Shown here in pieces: positions 12,594 to 30,054 of a stretch of 64,000 nucleotides of DNA (its first letter is position 1; every line of letters begins with the position of its first letter). Origin of the DNA: Mortierella sp. BCC40632. Taxonomy: Eukaryota; Mortierellomycota; Mortierellomycetes; Mortierellales; Mortierellaceae. The stretch spans positions 179,501 to 243,500 of the forward strand of contig WAEK01000008.1 of assembly GCA_011634665.1 (NCBI GenBank), given 5' to 3'. The position numbers were made by a program, and so were the translations under genes. The notes beneath the pieces were generated by a model, which did not search any database, had not been told where the DNA came from, and worked only from the letters and a program-made list of their open reading frames with translations.

Positions 12594-14177
12594 GTAGCTT
12601 GATGGGGACCATTGGTACCTGGACCCTGTGGAAAGTTGGGACCGCTCCCTGAGAATCGGTTATTATTATTAGTGTTATTTTGGTTGTTCTGGAAGTTGTT
12701 GCCTTGGAAATTGTTGTTCCCTTGGAAGTTGTTCTGGTTATTCCGGAAGTTATTGTTTTGGTTGTTCTGGAAGTTGTTGTTGTTATTGCCCTGGAAGTTG
12801 TTCATGTTGTTCTGGTTGCCCTGGAAGTTGTTGTTGTTGTTGTTGTTAGGAAAGCTTCCATTGTTGTTGATGTTGGTGTTGTTAAAGCTATTGGGGGGAC
12901 CATTGGAGCCAGGAAAGGAAGGAGCCTGTGGCATGCTAGGGAAGCCTGCAGGTCCCGAAACAGGAGGAGCACTGTTGCCAATAGGAGGGAAGGGACCACC
13001 TGGAGGTCGGAAAGGAGCTCCGGGCTGGTTACCAAAGCCAGCATTGAATCCAGGTCCCTGGGGCATGGAAGTAGGAGGAGCAGGGCCTCCGAACCCAGGC
13101 TGAGGAGAGGCAGGGAAAGGAGGTTGAGGGCTGTGGCCGAATCCTGGGGCGGGCTGTGGATACATGCCACCAGGAGCTGGGAAGGGAGAGGGTGGAATGC
13201 CGACGGGATTCATTCCTGGGGTGCCAAAGGAACTAGCAGGAGGAGTGTAAGGGGTTGTAGGTTGGGCGTGGAATCCTGGAGGGGTGTGTCCGACGGGAAT
13301 GTGTCCAACAGCGGCATGACCGACAGGGGAATGTCCGACAGGGACATGTCCAACGGGGGGATGGGGCGTTGCCTGAGGGATGGGCGGAGTACCCCCTGCA
13401 GAAGTAGGAGGAGGAGGAGCCTAGAAGAATTCACCCAGATGAGTCAGTGGCAAAGATGAGAGAGAGCGAGGAGCGCGTGGTGGGAGGGGGAGGGTTGAGT
13501 CTCGGCTGATGTAACAGAGTGGGAGAAGAAAAAAAAAAATGCATGCTCTTACCGCGGCGTAGAAGGTCAGCTCGAAATAGATGTCGCCCGAAGCAGTTCC
13601 ATTGTACTTGACAGGGAACCACACTAGTGCAGAACGAGCAAGGAACATGAGGAAGGAGATGGTCAGTAGGTCGCAGGGCACAGTCGCACAGTCCACACCA
13701 CGATCGTATGATTGGGTCTAAGCAAGACTTATTCTTTCTTACCATCAAGCTCGCCCTTGTCAATGACTTCGTTCAACAACAGAACACCGTCGCCAATCAA
13801 CTCGTTCTTCTTGCCTTCGTCAAAGATCGAGACGCGCATGTCCAGATTTCCTGGAAAAACATCGAGACGAAGCTAAAATAGAAATAAAAGGTTGAAGGTG
13901 AGTCTAGTGCCCCGCGGAGGATGGATGGAAGGATAGTGGTGAAGATGTTGACAAAGGTGACAAAAAAGGATGGTGCGGATGATGCAGGGAGAAAGAGACT
14001 TGCCTCCTGGTCCCATTCAGGCTCGACCGAGGCAATAAGCGAAGCTCGTGTACGCTTACTATTCTCGCCGAGCTTGAGCTGGACGTATGGCGACTGTTTA
14101 CCACCAGTTCTGTTGATGAGACGGCGACCTTTGATTGGGATGGCCACAAGGGTGCCGAGTTTGTTCTGAGATGCCAT
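12584..14177 (-). CDS. C2-domain protein with Pro/Gly/Asn-rich tail
   Basis: Exons 14177-14004, 13872-13743, 13623-13553, 13420-12584; 403 residues to the TAA at 12584. Residues 1-125 form a single C2 domain: LGTLVAIPIKGRRLINR, then DPYV-equivalent SPYVQLKLG, EPEWDQE-LRLDV across intron 1, and GELDVWFPVKY-NGTASGDIYFELTFYA at the end. The first intron has a GC donor (GAG/GCAAGT). After the C2 domain come five VGHxP-type repeats, a Pro/Gly-rich segment and Asn-Gln runs (FQGNN, FQNNQNN). Such fungal proteins resemble the Inn1/Fic1 cytokinesis and Ingression-like group (C2 plus Pro-rich SH3 ligands), which act at the bud neck or septum; that link is inference. Several acidic calcium-binding positions of classic C2 domains are not evident, as in Inn1. 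See 12205-12593 for the shifted tail. Confidence 0.75.
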
Positions 14178-15817
14178 GGCGAATAAGTGGTTCCCCAAGG
14201 GGTGTGTGTATGTGTGTGTGTGTTAGATGGAGATGATGATGATGATGATGATGATCGATGATCGATGAGGCGGGGAGAAAGGAAAAGAAGAGTCGATGAG
14301 ATGGGACGAGCAGTAGAAGCTAACAGGAGACGGGCAAAGAGAAGGCGAGAGAAGGAAGAGAGAGTGAGTGAGTGAAAGAGCCTGTGGTGGGTGTGAGAGC
14401 AAGAACAGCAAGACCCATTTCATTCGGGGGGCTCAGCGCTGTGGGAATCACAGCCATGCCATGACACATTCACCCCCAACCTAACCAAACCCAACCCACC
14501 CACGCGGGCTGATGGCCCGCTGGCCATGTCGTGCTGTGTGTTCGATATCCATTTGTCCTCCCACCTATCTCACGCCTACTCGCCCACTCGCCTGCTTTCT
14601 CGCTCCCCACAGCCATGCCGTCAGTGCAGCCTAGTCTACACCCCCATCTAGTCTACCTCCATCGTTCTCCATCCTTCCACACTCAGCGTCGCCGTACACT
14701 AACCTTGCTCTGGCACGCACCTCGTTTCTTTCTTTATGCTCACCAGCTTGAGCGACCTGGTTCGCCCAAGTTCTCCTACATGAGATTCTGCACCGCCACA
14801 CATTGATATGCTGTTGTGTTTAATTATGGCTTTCATTGAGGAAAGCTTCTAGGGCGTGACTAGAAGAGAGAAAGAGAGAAAGAGAGAAAGAGAGAAAGAG
14901 AGAGAAAGAAGGACAACAAACAAATCAGAGGTTAGCTATGAACGCGTCCAGTTCCTCTTCTTTCTCACATTCCTACAAACTCTCTCCCGCTTGGCTGTGA
15001 AGCATGGCAGTAGACGACTCGGACCAAGTCTCGGACCATGTCCAATGGGATGGCACATCCCAGAGCGACAGAGAGGAATAATTTTCCGCCCTTTTAGGCC
15101 AAGGACAAGTATGTGAAGTCATAGCCCGTGATCTCGCGATTCTCCGCCAGGGCACTAACATGCTTACGCCACAGACAGAGAGAGAGAGAGAGAAAAAGGT
15201 AAATAGCCTTTTGGATGTGCAGCTCTCTTCTACAAACGTTACGCCAGACTTTCTTAATCCAGTACTCACTGGTCCATACCAGACAACATGGACCTGCACA
15301 CACACAGTGCTCCCACCGTTCTTTCTTTAGAATGGCATAGGCCTCCGCTCTGCTATGTAATCCTGTCGGAGAATCTGGTAGTTAAGCTCCATTCACACAC
15401 TACGATGACGCGCATGGGAAGTGGACTGGCCAGGCAGTAACTCTCGGTGGGCAGCCCCTCCTCCTCCTCCCCTGCATAGCTGATTATCCAAAAAGAGCGC
15501 GCAGATACATCATTCGTTGTCATTGATGAACTGTCGAGACGCATGGGACACCCTCGCCTCGGACCCCGTTTTGGTTCTCTGGACTGGACAAGATTTGCCT
15601 CCGACGCGTGTATAAATACAGGCCGAGTCCGCTTTCCAATAATCCACAACCAACCACTCTCTCCTCTCCCACACTCACTCTTACTCTTATTCTCACACTT
15701 GCTCTCCATCCTTTTGCACTCTCACACCAAGTGATAGAAACTAGTTACTTCTCTCCTCTCTTTCAACCGCCCTTCTTTTCGGAACCTTTCTACCCACACA
15801 CAAACGCACATACAACC
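14178..15817. other. Intergenic region, 1.6 kb (divergent promoter)
   Basis: Shared upstream region of the C2 gene (-) and the first Cys-rich secreted gene (+). It contains an (ATG/ATC)n tract at 14227-14256, a GA tract at 14862-14910 and, from about 15450, a promoter segment that is recognisably duplicated in front of the second secreted gene (CCCCTGCATAGC, then a TTGTC-TTGATGA block, TCTGGACT and the TATA box). No coding signal was found. Confidence 0.7.
15611..15618 (+). promoter_or_regulatory. TATA box of first Cys-rich secreted gene
   Basis: TATAAATA, about 200 bases upstream of the ATG at 15818 and followed by a CT-rich leader. The second paralogue has the same motif in the same setting. 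Confidence 0.65.
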
Positions 15818-16208
15818 ATGATTCTCCCATCAAAGACTCTCCTGGTGCTTCTTGCCGGATCCTCGACCATCGCCATGGCAGCCCCAACCGGAAACAAGGG
15901 CCAGACTGTCCAGATCACATCTTCGTCTGACTGGTGCATGATGATGCCCCCAACGCCTGGTGGAGGTATTGCAGAGAGCGAGGACAAGGCTATTGCCTTT
16001 TGCACAAACGATAATTCTCAGGCTCCTGGAGCCAAGATCTTCCCCAAGGGATTTATCCAGTCGGCACACTATGCTACTGGAAAGGATTACGTTCAGGTCA
16101 CTGGCGTGATTGACCCTGCTCAGTATCAGCTCAGCAAGAGTGATCGAGGAGGCCAGTATGACATCAAGGTATGTCACTTGGCCTTTTCTTTTCTTTTCTT
16201 TCTTTCCT

Positions 16209-16239
<31 letters not shown>

Positions 16240-16963
16240 CCTGTTCTGGCTTGTTGTTCTTTTTTACTGTGAGCAGTGAACCCCTAGGTTCAATCTTTGT
16301 GAGCGAGTATCCAGCTGTACTGACATGGTAGCATTGCTTCTTTTTTTTTTTTTTTTTCTATCTACCTTTTTCTTTTTCTTTCCAAAGGCCCCTGTGGGAT
16401 CTGCTTGTGCCAACTACAAGTACTATGTGAACTTGATCGAACCCGATGTCAGCCGATACTGCATTAGATGCTGTAACAACAAGAAGGACTGCAACACGGG
16501 CAAGTCAACCCAAGGCTGCTCAGTCGTTGTCCCTGGAGACTTTTCAGGTCCCGGTTCCGTCCCAGTAAGTTTCAAGTCTTGAGTCGAGACAACCCCCCCA
16601 TGTTTTTTTTTTTTTCTCTCCTCTTGACATTGTTCAATTAAACTGACTCTACTTCTCTCTTACTTTCTCCCCTCTCCTCCTCTCTCTAAAAAACTGAAGC
16701 CTACGGACCCAACTACATCTGGAAGTCCTACATCCACGGTCTCGACCTCCGTCTCAGGTTCTGTTCTGCCCACAGGCACTGCCGTCCCCTCTGTCACGTC
16801 TACAGCCACTGCCAATGTCACAGCCTCTACCACCGTCTCCGCTACTGTTTCAGGCACAATCACACCTACCCCATCGCAGCCTGCGAACGGTGCTACTTCT
16901 ACCAAGCAGACATTGACGTTTGGTGCAGTCCTTGCTTTCGGAATGGCAATGATCCTCGCATAA
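15818..16963 (+). CDS. Cys-rich GPI-anchored-type secreted protein, copy A
   Basis: Exons 15818-16168, 16388-16564, 16700-16963, all phase 0; 263 residues. A signal peptide (about residues 1-20, MILPSKTLLVLLAG...) is followed by a compact domain with eight cysteines (SSDWCMMMPP, AFCTND, GSACANY, YCIRCCNNKKDC, QGC). Then comes a Ser/Thr/Pro-rich stalk coded by exon 3 and a hydrophobic C-terminal tail (TLTFGAVLAFGMAMILA) typical of GPI attachment, with a Ser/Asn/Gly-type omega region (PANGATS) before it. The protein is probably on the plasma membrane or cell wall. I do not recognise a named family for the domain. Copy B 3.6 kb downstream is a clear tandem paralogue with identical exon 1 and 2 lengths. 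Intron 1 holds two long poly-T tracts. Confidence 0.85.
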
Positions 16964-17555
16964 GTTAGATAACCCCCCCCACACACACACACACACACAT
17001 TGCTTCTTCCCTCTCCTCCTCCCTTGTATGTAATTTTGGCTTAAGAACTATTTTTTTTAGAAAAAAGACAAAAAAAAAAAAAGTAAAAAAGATATTGCTA
17101 TGATGACCATGGGATCGCCGAGAGTGAAAAAAAAAATGGGAGAGAAGGAAAGATCAAGGCGACGGTTTAGGTGATTATCCGGAAAGCAGTAAATATGAAC
17201 TGGCAGAAGGAGGGAAAAAAAAAATAGATGGAGGATGAGAGATTTTTTGGAGTAGGACAATGATAAGATGAAGCAAATCTGCTGAGACTGGCAGTAGAAG
17301 GATAAACAGGCCATAGTGAAGCAAAAACAGTAGAAGAAAGTGGATGGATATCCAGCTGTGTAAGACCAGGCAGAGTGAAGAGGAAAATGAGTGTGGAAGA
17401 ACTGGAGCAAAAAAAAAAAAAAAAAAAAAAGCTCAAGCAACAATTGACCTAGGGCAAATACTAGATGGTCCCTGAGGCTCTGAATCTTTCCGACCGTCAA
17501 GGAGTCCTTGGGCTCATGGAGGGAGCGCAGAGTCCCTCTCCCCCAGAGCTTTCAG

Positions 17556-17590
<35 letters not shown>

Positions 17591-18344
17591 ATGTCCAATG
17601 TGGAGCCGCTTCTCGGCTCTTTTTGGGCGAAGCAGATGCAGTTGAAAGCAAAAAAAAAAAAAAAAAAAAAAAGGGAGGCTGTGAATTTTGCTCATTGCTC
17701 ATTTGCATGGATGGTTGCCTCAAGACCATCCAGCAATCCAAGTGTGTATCACCAACTATCAATTCATCACCTCTTTGATACCGCATCGAGCTCCTAGCTC
17801 GCACCCTGGTCACATTGTATGTAGAGCTTCCTGGATGGGTCGTTAGGGCATTTCGGTGAACTCCTTTCAAATACTCCCGAGATGTGAGGAGAGAACTGGC
17901 TCCGGCGAAGCAACACTAGGAAGTGGTGGTTGACGAGAAACGAATGGAAATGAAGTTAGTGTAAACCTTTGGAAATACTTTGGTCAATGGACTCACAAAC
18001 AGTCTCTGCGCTCTCCACTAACTTCTTTACCAAGTGCTGTTGTGGCCGATCTTACTCCGAAGTCTCTTCATCCAGTCCTGACAAAAGCTGTTATCCACTA
18101 GACGAGTTTGCCTTCGTAGTCGTAGTCGTGGTTGTGGTCTTGGTTTTTTTTTTTTTTTTTTACAAGATGCTTCCATGACAAGCTATTGTTGGAGTGTGGA
18201 ATGACTGCACACATCCAGTAATGTCAAACCCAGTACAAAGAGAACTCTGAGCAGATTGGATGGTAGATCAGTGCCAAAATACCTTCTTGATCATCCCGAG
18301 TGCGAGAAGCGTGCAGAGGAAGGGCAATAGCACGAAAAGAAGAG

Positions 18345-18388
<44 letters not shown>

Positions 18389-19450
18389 AAGAGAGAGACA
18401 GCGGTGGAGAATGTTGGAACAAGGGAAAGTAGAAGTAGTAAGGGGCACTGGACATCCGAATATGGCTAGAACAGAGAGGTACATGATCTCTTCTTCTGCT
18501 TAATGCCAATAGGGCACAAGAAACGCAGTTGCCTTGGGAGTGCTACCCTGGATCCAGGGCCATATCTTCAATCTCCAATTAACCACTTGGGGGACACAAC
18601 ATTACCAAGTAACACTAAGGGAAAGCATGCGCTCCAACAGCAAGTAGGTGGCCTGACGCCTAAAGAAACGGGACAAGACCAACAAGCCGCCATTGACCAG
18701 GAGTAGAACGATGTGCCTGTGCTGACCCAATGCGAAAATGGGGGAGGAAAAAGTCGTGGTCATAGCAGGGCACAGAGCAGTAATCCATCACTTCCATCAC
18801 ACCCGTTTAGTTCATCATGCACATGTATTCTACCTCTAGTCGGTTGTCTCAAGCAAAAGAAGCGCATAATAGCTTTGTGTTATTAAAATAAACATAGCTC
18901 AGTTAGAGCTTGGTCAGACGAGGAGACCAAGAAGTGGGGATTGAGGTCTTGACGTGCAATCATAGCAATAATAGCCCCGAACGGCAAATTGCATCTTATT
19001 GCCAAACGCAACTACACTAAAAGAGAGCCTCCATGATGACACACATTGGGAGTAGAAATTGGCCCGGCCGGGCAGAAAATCTTAGCTGATAGCACCCCCT
19101 GCATAGCCGATTTTTTTTTCTTTTCAATAATGTAAGTGTCATAGCTCATTACTTGTTGTCGATGATGAGGCGTGTGGTGAGGAAACTCCCTCGGTTTTCT
19201 GGACTAGATAGGACGCATATAAATACACATCAGGTTCATTCCCAAAAAATCCACAACAGCCTCCTTTCCTTTATCCCTATACTCTCAAGTCTTGAGCTAG
19301 AAAAAAAAAAAGTCTTTCAAACTTTACTTTTTCTCAGAGCCATCTCTTTCTCTTCTCTCCCAATTTCTCTTCCAGCCTCTTCGACTAAATATCTCCACTC
19401 CACTTCCCTCACTCCTTCAGTATCGATCATATACCAACATACCAACAATT
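16964..19450. other. Intergenic region between secreted paralogues, 2.5 kb
   Basis: Holds a CA run (16979-17000), poly-A runs (17071-17082, 17408-17430, 17650-17673), CT (17560-17587), poly-T (18146-18162) and GA (18353-18386) tracts. The last 400 bases carry the duplicated promoter of copy B. The middle (17700-19000) is unique-looking DNA with no coding signal I can support. Confidence 0.65.
19218..19225 (+). promoter_or_regulatory. TATA box of second Cys-rich secreted gene
   Basis: TATAAATA, 233 bases upstream of the ATG at 19451 and preceded by the same TCTGGACT block as copy A. Confidence 0.65.
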
Positions 19451-20564
19451 ATGATTCTCCCGTCAAAAGCTGCCCTTGCGCTTCTTGCCAGTCTTTCGGC
19501 CTTTGCCATGGCTGGCCCAACTGGAAACAAAGGCCAGACTGTCCAGATCACATCTTCGTCTGACTGGTGCATGATGATGCCTCCAATGTCTGGCGAAGGC
19601 ATTGTTGCAAGCGCGGGTAGGGCAGTTGCCTTTTGCACAAACGACAATTCTCAGGCTCCCGGAGCTAGGATCTTCCCCAAGGGATTTATCCAATCGGCAC
19701 ACTATGCTACTGGAAAGGATTACGTTCAGGTCACTGGCATGATTGATCCTGATCAATATCAGCTTAACAAGAATGATCGAGGAGGCCAGTACAACAATAA
19801 GGTATGTCGCCTGAATGAGTAGCCTTCCTTTCCATCAAATCCAGGAACATTACCCGAGCCTAGCACAATAATCCTATGATTGAGAACTAGGGTTCAAAGT
19901 TTGAGCGAGTATCCAGTTGCATTGACATGGTAGTTTTTTTTTTTTTTTTTTTTTTTTATACTATATATATATATATTACTTTCTGATTAGGTCCCAGCGG
20001 GATCTAGCTGTGCCAATTACAAGTTCTATGTGAGTCTGATCGAGCCCAACGCTAGTCGGTACTGCATCCGGTGTTGTAATAACAAGAAAGACTGCGACAC
20101 GAGCAAGTCAACTCAGGGTTGCCCGGTTGTTGTTCCTGGAGACTTTTCAGGTCCTGGCTCTGTCCCAGTAAGTTTCAAATCTTGAGTTAAGGCAATCCCA
20201 TGTTATAGATGTTTTTCTTTCTTTCTTTCTTGAAATTGTTCGGTCAAACTGACTTGTCTCTCTATCTAAAAAAAAGCCATCTACATCTGGAAGCCCCACA
20301 TCCAAAGTCTTGACCACTATCTCTGGCTCTGTCCAGCCCACAGGTATTGCAACCACATCCACAGCCTTTGCTACCGCCACCATCACCCCTATCCTCAATT
20401 CTACCACCACCATTGCTTCCACTGATAACACCACAATGACAATGACAATGACAGACACAATCACCCCTACCCCTACGCAACCCACGAGCGGTGCAACTAC
20501 TACCAAGCAGACATTGACGCTTGGAACAATCCTGGCTTTTGGAATGGTTGTGATGCTTATATAG
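19451..20564 (+). CDS. Cys-rich GPI-anchored-type secreted protein, copy B
   Basis: Exons 19451-19801, 19991-20167, 20277-20564, all phase 0; 271 residues. Signal peptide, all eight cysteines and the domain sequence follow copy A closely (exons 1 and 2 have exactly the same lengths, 351 and 177 bases). The Ser/Thr stalk in exon 3 has diverged and grown, with a short Met-Thr repeat (TMTMTMTDT). The tail TLTLGTILAFGMVVML is again GPI-like. Intron 1 keeps a conserved block shared with copy A (GAGCGAGTATCCAG then TGACATGGTAG and poly-T). Tandem duplication with stalk divergence fits a cell-surface protein; function unknown. Confidence 0.85.
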
Positions 20565-20829
20565 GTTGGATGATCCACATTGCCTTTCTCCTTGTATGTA
20601 ATTCTGGCTTAAGAGCGCTTTATTAGAAAAAGAAAAAAAAAGAAAAAGTAAAAAAGATACTGTTACGGTGACCGTGAGGATTGTCGCGAGAGGCAGAATA
20701 TTTGTGTGAGTGTGTGAGATAACAGACCGGAGTTGCAATCACTTGCCAGCCTTGACAATGGAGACTATGTCCCCCCCCCCACCAAAAAAAAAGAATAAAA
20801 AAGAAAAAGAGGTCAGTATAATTCAATAG

Positions 20830-21451
20830 TCAGCAATTATGGGTATTTTGCATGAAAGCACAGTGTGAGTATTTTGGTACAGATACAACTATTGAACGAA
20901 CTCTCCAATGAGATAAAAATTCTTTTTTTTTTTTACCAATGATGATGATCAGCAGAATGATCACGACTAGAGCGATTAAGAGACGCCACTTCATGTTCTT
21001 CCACCACATCTGTCTCCGCACACCCGAGGCGCCACGTCGGAACTGGATCGCGCCTTGTTCGAGATCGGCTATTTTTATAAAAAAAAAAAATTCAAGCGTC
21101 ATCAGCGAAGGAAAAAAAAAATATAAAAAATAAAAAGCACAAAAGAAATGATAGATGGGTCAGGGCTCATTATTGCTGTGCAGACAGGATTATGGTTGTT
21201 TTCTCTTTTCCCCGGTTGGACAGTGCGTCCTGCATAGAGTTGAGTGATGCTCAAAACAACGTTTTGCTTTCTCTTTCCAGAGGCAGAAGCCAAGAGAAAG
21301 AGTGTAAGAGAGAGGGAGAAAGAGAGAGAGGAGGGATTGGCTGATTCGGATGGTGTTCCTCTACAGAGGGGAGAAGGACTGTTTCTGTTCCGCATATAAT
21401 CAACCGTGTGGCAGTGACCTTTTTTTTTTGATCCGCCATTCCCAAGGTCTT

Positions 21452-21497
<46 letters not shown>

Positions 21498-21836
21498 GCG
21501 GCAGCAAAAGGCTTACTGGTTTTGTTCTGTAGTGAATCGATTTTCTCGCCTCGATCTCGTACCGAGTCAATCTAATCCCCCGCCCATGGTTCACAAAGGA
21601 AAACAGTGTTTAGAGCGTGAGCAACCATGTGGTACCACCCATGTGAACACAAGAGCAAATAGTTTAGGCGAAATGCTGGGGAGGAAGAGTCAAGTGGTTC
21701 ATACGTTTTGCTGCATGATTCCGACGACATCGTTGACTTGTTGTTGTAGCTGGACCGTCTTGGAGGATGGGCCTGACTGAGCCTGTGGAGGGTCGTATGG
21801 AGTAGAGGAGGACCTAAGGCAAATCACATAATGGCG

Positions 21837-21898
<62 letters not shown>

Positions 21899-22071
21899 AG
21901 AGAGTTTGTTCAGAAAGAGTGGGCCATGGCATGAAGAGAAGCAAAGAAGGAAAGGAGGAGAGCCGGGCGAAAGAGCTAGGATCAGGAGAGACTGTGCGAG
22001 AGAAAAAAGAGAGAGAGAGAAAGAAGGGCCAAGCAAGTAGAGAGATCGATCGAGAACACCTGGGCGTACAT
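20830..22071 (-). CDS. Synaptobrevin/Snc-type R-SNARE (VAMP)
   Basis: Exons: AT at 22071-22070 (start codon split by intron), 21813-21705, 21571-21517, 21068-20937, 20888-20830; 118 residues, against 117 for yeast Snc1. Residues 1-20 are a Pro/Ser-rich head (MSSSTPYDPPQ). The R-SNARE motif follows (VQLQQQVNDVVGIMQQN, then RDRGEKIDSLQNKT with the zero-layer Arg), then FRRGASGVRRQMWWKNMK and a C-terminal anchor (LLIALVVIILLIIII), ending in a short lumenal tail. Family role: v-SNARE on secretory and endocytic vesicles, pairing with plasma-membrane t-SNAREs. The second exon needs exactly two bases from upstream; AT from CCAT/GTACGC supplies a perfect ATG. The choice of that donor is inference. 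Intron 1 carries a (CT)27 tract. The last intron is short and in frame, so a read-through form would add about 17 residues. Confidence 0.85.
21456..21492. repeat. Poly-A tract in VAMP intron
   Basis: A 37-base A run between the third and fourth exons of the VAMP gene. Confidence 0.9.
21839..21895. repeat. (GA)n microsatellite in VAMP intron 1
   Basis: About 27 GA units, CT-rich on the sense strand, lying a short way upstream of the acceptor at 21814. It may extend the polypyrimidine tract. Confidence 0.9.
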
Positions 22072-23313
22072 GGTATGGCAAACGGGAAGAGCGGGTGGGA
22101 AAAGTGTTTATGAGAGCCGAGGCAGCAATAGTTTGCTGTAGATAATCCGATGGTCTAAAAGAGAGAAGGCCCCGAGGCTAATAGGTGGCGCTTTTTTTTT
22201 GTGTGTGTGTGTGTGTGTTCTTGTTTCCTTTATTTGACTGTGATGGTACTGCAAACAATGGTCTCCCACAGAGGAATGGAATCGATGTGCAGAAGCAGGG
22301 GAAGATAAAAAGGTGGACGTTGTGAAGAAAAGAAGGATAAGAGAGAAAAACAACAGCCTGAGCAAGCGGAGTGGGGGCAAAAAGCCAAAAACTAAAAAGC
22401 GCAGACCCCACCAGACGTACACCCGTGACAACGGTTCCAGAAAACGACCCATCACGTGGAGACCGTACCAGAAGAGATAAATCACTAGGGAGAGGATGCT
22501 AGCGATCCGTCAGCAGGAGTCGCGTCACTCGGGTCATGACAATCATGGCTAGAAAGCCCTTTAGTCTGGTCGCATAGGATCTCGCCTAAATGATTACCCT
22601 TGAGGAGAAGAGGAACGAACAAAGAGTAAGTATGTTGGGTCTCAATCATGGCCTAAGAGCGCCGTGTCTGCGTCTGCACGACAAAAGCATGGACCTCATC
22701 GGATGGCCGAGACCCATTCACAAACAGGACAGAGTTTTGATAAAGTGGGTGGCAGCGGAGATAGGAAAGAGGAGGGGCCAACGATAGTATCTAAAGGAGA
22801 CCTGGTAAGGGGACCCGAGAGGAGAAGAACCGAAGACACGACCGGAAGGAAAGATCGACGGAAGCGATGGAAAGCAAAGAGCAGCAGAACAGAGAAGGGG
22901 GCAGGCAAAGGAGAAGAAGAGAGGGGGGGGGGATAGGAAGGCGAGTGCGTGCTACGATTGGCTGCATCTGGGTTGGACCGGGTAAAATGTTTAGACAGGC
23001 GCTCATGGTGGTCGTTTTGGGCGAACAAGACCCGGAGAAGAGCGGGCTTGGCCGGCAACACTCTCTTTTGCTCTACTCGTCTTCCTCCCCACGCCCTGCG
23101 CCAGGGGCATGGCCTACATTTGGCCTACATTTGGCCTACATTGGCAATAGCCAAGAGAAAGGCGCGCTGGGCATGGCTGTGTGCCAAGTCAGCAGGCAAG
23201 TAGCATAAAGAAAAGGTATGGAGCTAAAATGGAAGGATGGGTGTGGCGACCTGATCGGGTCGATGATGCCATCCCGCCCAGGGAGACGAGCGATGTGCTG
23301 GCGGTATTGGTGC

Positions 23314-23380
<67 letters not shown>

Positions 23381-24013
23381 AAGAAAGAGAGAGCACAGAG
23401 AAATGACACAACAGCAAGGCCCAGGTCGGCGAGAGAAAGATTTTTCTTTTTCTTGCTTAAGCTTCTCTTGTTTTCGCTTCCCAGAGGAGGAGGAGGAGTC
23501 TCGCCCGACCCTGTTTTCCATCCCTTGATGCATCACCGTCTGTGGGTTGTGCAGCCGCTTAATCAAGCGAACATCTACTACTGTTTAGTCAAAAAAAAAA
23601 AAAAAAAAAAATCTCTCTTCTTTTCTCTCTCACTCACTCCATTCTTCACTCTTTTTCTTCTCTCTCCCACTCACTCGCTCGTTCACTTTCTCTTCTCTCC
23701 TTCTCTCTCTCTCTCTTTTGCTCTTCTCTCTCTACACTAGCTTCTTTTCTAGCCCCGTCTGCGCTGCCCCATTGGCCCCCCCATCGGTCCTGACTGCATC
23801 GCATCGGTCCCGTCAACAGTATCCACTGCGCATCCCCATCTATCGCCCCATCTGTCCCATCTCATCAAATCATCGGGTCCCCCATTCGGCCCGTCCATCG
23901 GCCCGGCCCGGCCCGGCCCGGCCCTGGTCCGGCCCTGGTCCTCCCTCCTCCTCGCTTTTCTTTTGTTCATCCATTAAAATCATCCGCATCCAGGCCCCGT
24001 TAAATCCATCGCG
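22072..24013. other. Divergent promoter region, VAMP / Zn2Cys6 gene
   Basis: A 1.9-kb shared 5' region. It includes a (GT)n run at 22200-22218, poly-G at 22924-22931, a threefold TTTGGCCTACA repeat at 23116-23140, a GA tract (23317-23376), poly-A (23591-23610), and a tandem CCGGC/CCATCGG-type GC repeat at 23840-23935. It is followed by an AACC repeat at 24034-24058 inside the proposed first exon of the regulator. No other coding signal was found. Confidence 0.65.
23317..23376. repeat. (GA)n microsatellite
   Basis: About 30 GA units in the VAMP/Zn2Cys6 intergenic region. Confidence 0.9.
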
Positions 24014-29732
<5,719 letters not shown>

Positions 29733-30054
29733 CCTTTGGGTCCTCTATATCTTTTATATCTTTTCTTTTTTTCATCATTCTCTCATCGTTCTTTTATTCT
29801 TTCTACAAATGTCATTGCTCTCCTCTCTTTTCCATTCCTTTCTCTTTCAACCTTTTTTTGTTGTACACTAGCTTGAAGTATCGTCTATAATACGAACTTT
29901 TTCTACATCATTGTTTTGCTGTAATAATTTGTGGAGTGGCCTGCGATCATGACAAACGTCTCGGAGAAAAAGAAAAAACGCAATATGGTCCTTTTTTTTT
30001 TATAATGCTTCAAAGATAACCTCCCTAGCTTTGCAAACTAACAATAGAAGCACT
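29733..30054. other. Convergent 3' regions
   Basis: Only 322 bases between the stop codons of the Zn2Cys6 gene (+) and the Vms1 gene (-). The first half is T-rich (3' UTR of the regulator) and the second has a poly-T run at 29992-30001. No separate gene is seen. Confidence 0.7.

Noticed and set aside
12287..13459. Long plus-strand frames of Leu or Val repeats opposite the Asn-rich tail
   Set aside because: Antisense shadows of GTT/AAC repeats in the C2 gene.
22062..22073. ATGTACGCCCAG as a first VAMP exon (MYAQ)
   Set aside because: It would leave the next exon out of phase; the split AT/G start fits instead.
23181..23528. Open frames of Arg-Glu or Leu-Ser repeats over GA/CT tracts (also at 10560, 18260, 21831, 24258, 60058)
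   Set aside because: They are translations of dinucleotide microsatellites; no domains, no splice pattern, both strands open.
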